Assembly: GCA_019914995.1 (NCBI GenBank)
Contig: CM034129.1
Coordinates: 1,426,001 to 1,490,000, forward strand
Direction: 5' to 3'
Length of the DNA stretch: 64,000 bases
Source of the DNA: Acanthochlamys bracteata
Lineage: Eukaryota > Streptophyta > Magnoliopsida > Pandanales > Velloziaceae
Below are positions 58,947-64,000 of the stretch, piece by piece. Within the stretch, counting starts at the first letter, position 1. Every line of letters starts with the position of its first letter. The notes beneath the pieces were generated by a model. It did no database searches. It was not told the origin of the DNA and saw nothing but the letters and a program-made list of their open reading frames with translations. Made by a program: the position numbers and the translations under genes.

Positions 58947-59983
58947 CACCGGCGGAGGGATTTCGGCGGCGATTGCCGGAGGAAAACTCTAGGGTTTTGA
59001 GATGGGGTCTTCTCTCTTTTTTCCGCCAGCAATATGTCCAACCGTCCGCGAGCGAGACGGCGAGAAAGAAAGTAAGCGGGGGCCGGGTGTGGTGCTGGGG
59101 TTCAACTATTTATAGGCAGTGGAACTGGCGGTAAACCTTAGGCCGGGCTAACGTGTACGATTTCGACTCAAGTAATGAGCCTGGCCCAACATCTCTAATC
59201 TGTAATTTCTGAAGGTTTTCAATTTAGTTTATAAATGTTTTGTATTCGTGGAGCTGGTTTGTCTTTATTTAGTATTAAACATCAAGGACTAATTATTTAT
59301 CAAAATAAATCTCAAAAATAAATTTGTATTTAATCTATAAATTTATTCTTTTAATAACTTATTTTTTAAAAACTTATGTTTAGAAATTTGCTTTTTCTAT
59401 CAAATAAACAAACCCAATTCGGATGCATGGGTTATCATTTAAATAGAATCGTTTGAAATTGCTCATCATAAAGTGCTTTTTAGTGAATAATTTTTAATAA
59501 AATTTTCTAAGAGAAATTTATCTTTTTTATCCTTTCAAAAGTAAAATTTTGATAAATTTAATAATTCTGTAATGTACACGTTGTATGTATTTTTTAATTT
59601 AAAAAAAATACTATTAAAAAGTTTTTTTCAAATAAAAAGACAAAAAAGAGATGAAATAGCTAGTTAAAATTAATACCACGAGGCGAAAGTTTTACATAGA
59701 TACTTCTAAGATTAATATTATCCGAAAAGTTGAGCTTTCATAAACTACAAAGTACAAACTATGATATGTACGGACATCACCCATAAATTACTCGCTCATT
59801 CACCACATCAAAGTAGCACGTAAAATAAAAAAAGATGCATATATGACCTCAATAGCCCTCCAAAAATTCAATTAACAAACATAAATCCCGAGTATGTTTT
59901 TTCCACAATAACGCAGACTACACTAGTAGAAAGATGGATCATTGCAAAACATTGAGCAGCAGTACAACAGCACTATGAACTCT
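58947..59983. other. Duplicated U1-70K promoter and PERK 3' flank, with a ~460-base unit-specific stretch
   Basis: Matches 53764-54357, except that about 59394-59850 has no counterpart there. This extra stretch is A/T-rich without an ORF, so it is either an insertion here or a deletion in the first unit. Confidence 0.65.
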
Positions 59984-62572
59984 TTAGCGTAGCCTGTGTT
60001 TGTTGCCGCCAGTAGGGTTGATCTCGCCCGAGAAGATGTCGTCACTGCTGGAAGCTGACGGATGGTGACCGAAATCGGTGCTGTAATCGCCGCTGAACTC
60101 AGGACTTGCCAAAGTTACCTTCCTGAATCTGTTCATATTTGAAGTGTAAGAGCCTGAGTCGTTGAAGTCGGAACCAGAGCTGAAGAGGATGCTTCCTGGC
60201 CGCACACCCTCGTTCAGGTCTTCCAGTGACACATCGCCCTCCAGAGCTCTCACAATCTGCAAGATGTCAAAATTGCTTCTGTGTAAGTATATTCGGCTAA
60301 AAGATTATTCGACACAGCGCAAGTACAGAAGGAACATTTCTGTTGTATGTCAATTACAACGTAAAACTGTGGAGTATTTGTACCTGGCTCATCTTAGGGC
60401 GCCTCTTGGCCGATTGTTTGACACAGGCATTAGCACAAGCGACCAATCTTGCCATCTCCAATTCATTGTAGTTGTTCTCAAGCCGTGGGTCGACCAGCTC
60501 ATCATAGCTCCCATCAGCCATACAACGTTGCATTAGTGGTCTCGCCTGTCCATGCATGATTAAACAAAATCAAGCTCAATAGCAGATACTAGACTAGAGG
60601 CATGCAGTGGAGGAGCATATCTTGAGGGGCTCACCCAATCAACCATGCTATCCTCCATAAAATTGTGAGAGGTATCTACAGGTCGCTTTCCAGTGATGAT
60701 TTCTAGCATCATCACACCAAAGGAGAACACGTCCGATTTCTCAGTCAACTTGCCACTTGATGCGTATTCAGGAGCTAAGTACCTACGTGCCCATAATCAT
60801 AAAAATACCAATTCTATGCAGTAATCAAACATCTTTGCCTCTTGTAAATTCCAGAAAATCATATTTTGAACAACATAGAGACACCTACCCAAAGGTTCCC
60901 ATCACACGAGTAGAAACATGAGTATGGTTGTCTGAAGACAGCTTCGCCAGTCCAAAGTCTGCAACCTGAAAGTGAATGCTAAAATTGAATCCATGTATTA
61001 CTTCTCAAACATTTCATTTGTTCTTTTTTTAAATGGAATTCCAAAGGACAACAATCTGATCAATGAGTTGACGTTTAACTTTCTTACCATTGCTTCAAAT
61101 TTATTGTCCAGAAGAATATTAGCTGATTTGATATCCCTGTGAATTATACGAGGATGGCCTTCAAACACACATATAGAACACAAATCAGTCTTTATAATCG
61201 TCAAGCATGCAAGATCCACACAACCACCAAACAGAAGCCATTTGACATTTATATGCACTCACAATCTTCATGCAAATATGCAATTCCCTTTGCAGCACCT
61301 GTGGCGATCTTCAGCCTCGTTGGCCAATCCATAACAGCTAATCCCTTAGCTGGAAAAGGAAAAAGATCCAAACAAGCTCAGTATGGTTTTCATCATCGAC
61401 ATGTTTTACTTTGAATTCTAAACTATTAAATCTAATATTTACCATGGAGGTGGTACTCAAGCGTTCGGTTAGGAACAAAATCGTACACAAGCATTCTCTG
61501 AGTTCCAGCAATGCAGTATCCAACAAGCGAGACGAGATGCCTGTGATGAACTCTGCTAATTATATCCACCTCCGCCTGAAACTCTCGTTCTCCTTGCCCA
61601 CTTCCTGCTCGCAACTGCTTCACCGCAATCTCTTTTCCATTAGGCAACACACCTTTATGAACATACCCAAACCCGCCTTGCCCAAGAAGGTTGGATGGAG
61701 AAAATCCCCCTGTTGCAGCAACAAGCTCTTCATAGGTGAACGTGCTCTTTAATCCTAGCGCCATTGTCGGCGACGGTGGCGGAAGGACAGGCGCATGAGG
61801 GGCTGTGTAAGGCCCACTTGATTCTCCGCTCATTATTGTATGTGGGTTTGGCCTGTTTTGCCATCCGCCACCTGCTGCTGGTGCTGCATGCCCGTGCCTA
61901 TTCTGCCATTTTGGTGCTGGAAGACCGCTGCTATAGAAGACATTCTTACCTGCATAAACACTCATCCTTTAAATGATGAAAACAGATCCCGAAAGACTCA
62001 ATCTTCGAGTATTGGTTCGAATTCATATTTTTAATGTTGAACAAGGGAACAGAAAGTCTTAAGAATTTGATCACTGAGTGTTAATTTGGAATACCTTTTC
62101 GAGCTGAGGTATCTGCGTAGTACCCAATGGAATCCTTGCTCTTCTTCCTCTTCTTGGTGCAACAAACGCAGATGGTTACTATCAAAAACAAGAACGCTGC
62201 GAAGCCCGCACCGATACCAATAGCAACATATTTATCTATATCTTTGCCATGGGCCGGGATTCCAGGAATATTAACCCCATCTGCCTTGGAATCCATTGAC
62301 GGTGACGACGAAGAATATTTATTGTTTGATTGCTGTTGTTGTACTACATCAACATGTGAAGGCGGCGACGGAGATGAAAGCAAAGATGGTGAAGAAGATG
62401 GAGATAATAATGATGGTGACAATGTTATTTTTCTCTGTGAAGGCTGCGGCGGAGACGGTGGTCGTGTTGGAGGGCCGTTTCTTGTTGAAGGAGGAGGTGA
62501 TGAGGTATTTATAGTAGAATGTGAAGTAGGCGGAGCGGGCGGAGATGAGCTCTCCGGCGATGGAGCGCTCAT
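59984..62572 (-). CDS. Proline-rich extensin-like receptor kinase (PERK), intact
   Basis: PERKs are plasma-membrane kinases with a Pro/Ser-rich outer part thought to contact the cell wall. Eight exons on the minus strand: 62572-62095, 61949-61443, 61349-61263, 61158-61088, 60965-60889, 60782-60635, 60545-60384 and 60256-59984, all in phase, give about 600 residues. Residues 1-110 are Pro/Ser-rich without a classical signal peptide, as is usual for PERKs. One membrane segment spans about 115-138 and is followed by basic KKRKKSK. The kinase domain starts near [14 protein letters not shown], with Gly loop GQGGFG, catalytic Lys in IAVKQL (about 270), [23 protein letters not shown] and [18 protein letters not shown]. 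The group closest in wording is PERK4-7, but the member is not decided. A broken tandem copy lies at 54358-56402. Confidence 0.93.
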
Positions 62573-63060
62573 TTCTCAAGTTCCGTACCTGCTCTTCCTC
62601 CCAAAGGAAAATCTAATCACCATTTTAAATCAAAACCAAAATAAAAAAGAAAGTCAAGAAAAAAACAAAAAAAAATTCTACGAAAAATCGATGTTCTTCT
62701 ATGCATGCATGGATAAATTTTCAAGAAACGAATTTACAGAGTGCATCAGAGAATACCTTGTTGGTTTGTTGATTGTTATTTGTTTCTTTTGATAAAATTT
62801 TGATTGAGAAAGAGAAAGGACGAGGCGTATGAGGAGCAAAAGAGGTGGTGGATGGAGACGTGTTGATCTAGCTCTCTCCAGCCACGCTTCTTTTAGTTGG
62901 ACATAATAGAATAGAGGTTTACTATTTTTCACCAACACAAAGTACCGTCATCAATAAATCAGAAATAAAAGATTTACTTAGAAATGAATCGTTGTTAGGG
63001 CCTCCTTCTCTCTGTTTTTACCTATTTTCGGTAACTTGACAGAAATTTTTACACGCCTTC
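62573..63060. promoter_or_regulatory. PERK upstream region
   Basis: Non-coding; holds the leader (perhaps with an intron, as pyrimidine tracts and AG sites occur) and promoter of the intact PERK gene. This stretch is not in the duplicated first unit, whose break is inside exon 1. Confidence 0.45.
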
Positions 63061-64000
63061 ACTGAGTCAAAAGGAATAACTTCCTGCCCAGCATCCAGGC
63101 AATGGAGTTTCCTGTAATAATGTAAAATCATTTAAGTATTAGAGCCAAGTATAACGTTGACCATAGGTAAAAGATTATAAATATAAATCATGGTAGGTAG
63201 TATAGCGTACAGGCATTACATTTTGTAGCCAGCTCCAGAAAGATGGACTTGTAAATATTTGCAGACAAGCCACCGTTACCAGATTACATAGCTCCAAAGT
63301 CTTACAGACAGGTTTCTGCTCTCTGTCAAGATTTGGAATCCTTCGTTCCCTCGCCACCTCAAACAGGTACTTGGCTAGTAGCATTTGAACTGCTAATTAA
63401 TCTTGAAACATCTTCATTGGAGTTCATATTTGTGCTGCAAGACCCTAGGCCCAACAACAATGTGGCCTGTGCCTTCTCATCAATTTTTGCTCCAGTTATG
63501 GTTGGTGGTTTTGCAGCCCATGTTCGAAGTGGAGGTTCAAAGAGTTTTCACAGCAACATCAGGTGGTTGCTGCGGAGATACTTCATCTGGAAGCTGAGGT
63601 CTATTTGGTTTATAGGTAAAGGTGGGAAATAATAGCGATGGTGAAATATTTTCTCACCTTAACCATGTTTATTTTGTTTCATAAGGAGAGAAAATGAGAA
63701 CAGTTCTCCTTCCTTGGTGGTAAAATGCACAACCCACCGATCTACGCATAGTGATTAAAAAAGAAATAAATTTGCTTCCTTTTATCATTTTATTTTTTAA
63801 TCTAATTTAATATTTTATTTTAATTTAGTATTCATTTTTAATTAACATGTATTATTTTTTATTATAATAGTTCATAATTTTTATATTTATATAATTTCAA
63901 TTGATTTTAATTAGTAAATAAAAAATAAAACTATATGATCAATATATTTAAAAACTAATTTGATTTTTATTAAATTATATCTAACATTAATATAAAATTA
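63061..64000. other. Window end, no gene recognised
   Basis: Open frames at 63175-63384 (minus) and 63333-63632 (plus) overlap and neither resembles a known family. From about 63770 the sequence is almost pure A/T. Confidence 0.4.

Noticed and set aside
62127-62792. 221-codon plus-strand frame opposite PERK exon 1
   Set aside because: Mirror of the Pro/Ser-rich PERK ectodomain. The minus frame has the membrane segment and splice sites.
63175-63632. Overlapping frames at the right edge as a gene end
   Set aside because: No domain, no splice context and opposite-strand overlap; left as unassigned sequence.

Overview
The window is nuclear DNA from a flowering plant, most likely a non-grass eudicot. 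Genes are split by GT-AG introns, and the proteins are typical land-plant families: PMT methyltransferase, PERK kinase, Gβ subunit AGB1, U1-70K, AE7, TYW1 and a GH17-X8 glucanase. Intergenic DNA is AT-rich and holds short Tourist-like MITEs. Nothing points to a plastid, mitochondrial or bacterial origin. All exon models were built by hand from splice signals and family conservation; no alignment or expression data were available.

Layout. 0-2.3 kb: 5' part of a HAD IG-type 5'-nucleotidase gene (minus, cut by the window edge). 3.3-5.8 kb: an orphan N-terminal ORF, a short repeat and a decayed coding remnant. 7.05-11.3 kb: PMT28-like methyltransferase (plus, eight exons, one apparent GC-AG intron). 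12.5-16.7 kb: TYW1 wyosine synthase (plus). 17.4-20.1 kb: AE7/MIP18-type Fe-S assembly factor (plus). 22.4-23.6 kb: At1g01500-like membrane-anchored protein (plus). 24.3-26.9 kb: BTB/POZ protein (minus). 27.2-31.8 kb: MITEs, a tRNA-like relic, a TAA microsatellite and a possible non-coding transcription unit. 32.5-33.1 kb: small, probably organelle-targeted protein (minus). 34.5-39.2 kb: DUF3741/DUF4378 TRM-like protein (plus). 40.8-42.6 kb: frameshifted GH17+X8 glucanase pseudogene (plus). 43.5-46.8 kb: AGB1 (plus). 47.5-48.4 kb: dUTPase copy 1 (plus). 49.3-53.8 kb: U1-70K (minus). 54.3-62.6 kb: a rearranged block with a broken PERK copy, a second, inverted dUTPase gene beside a Copia LTR, a broken U1-70K 5' end and an intact PERK kinase.

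The most unusual part is 47.5-62.6 kb. A segment running from inside U1-70K intron 2 to inside PERK exon 1 is present twice in direct orientation. One intact and one truncated copy of each gene therefore remain, as expected for a tandem duplication with intragenic breakpoints. The junction between the two units is not clean: about 1.55 kb of foreign sequence lies there. It holds an inverted, intact dUTPase copy whose 5' end is fused to a Ty1-copia LTR in sense orientation. This copy lacks the N-terminal extension of copy 1, which looks like an organelle-targeting peptide. The outcome is a candidate young, relocalised, LTR-adjacent dUTPase paralogue.

The genes are otherwise independent housekeeping or signalling loci: tRNA modification, Fe-S assembly, splicing, nucleotide-pool sanitation, heterotrimeric G-protein signalling, cell-wall sensing and Golgi methylation. 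There is no sign of a coordinated cluster.
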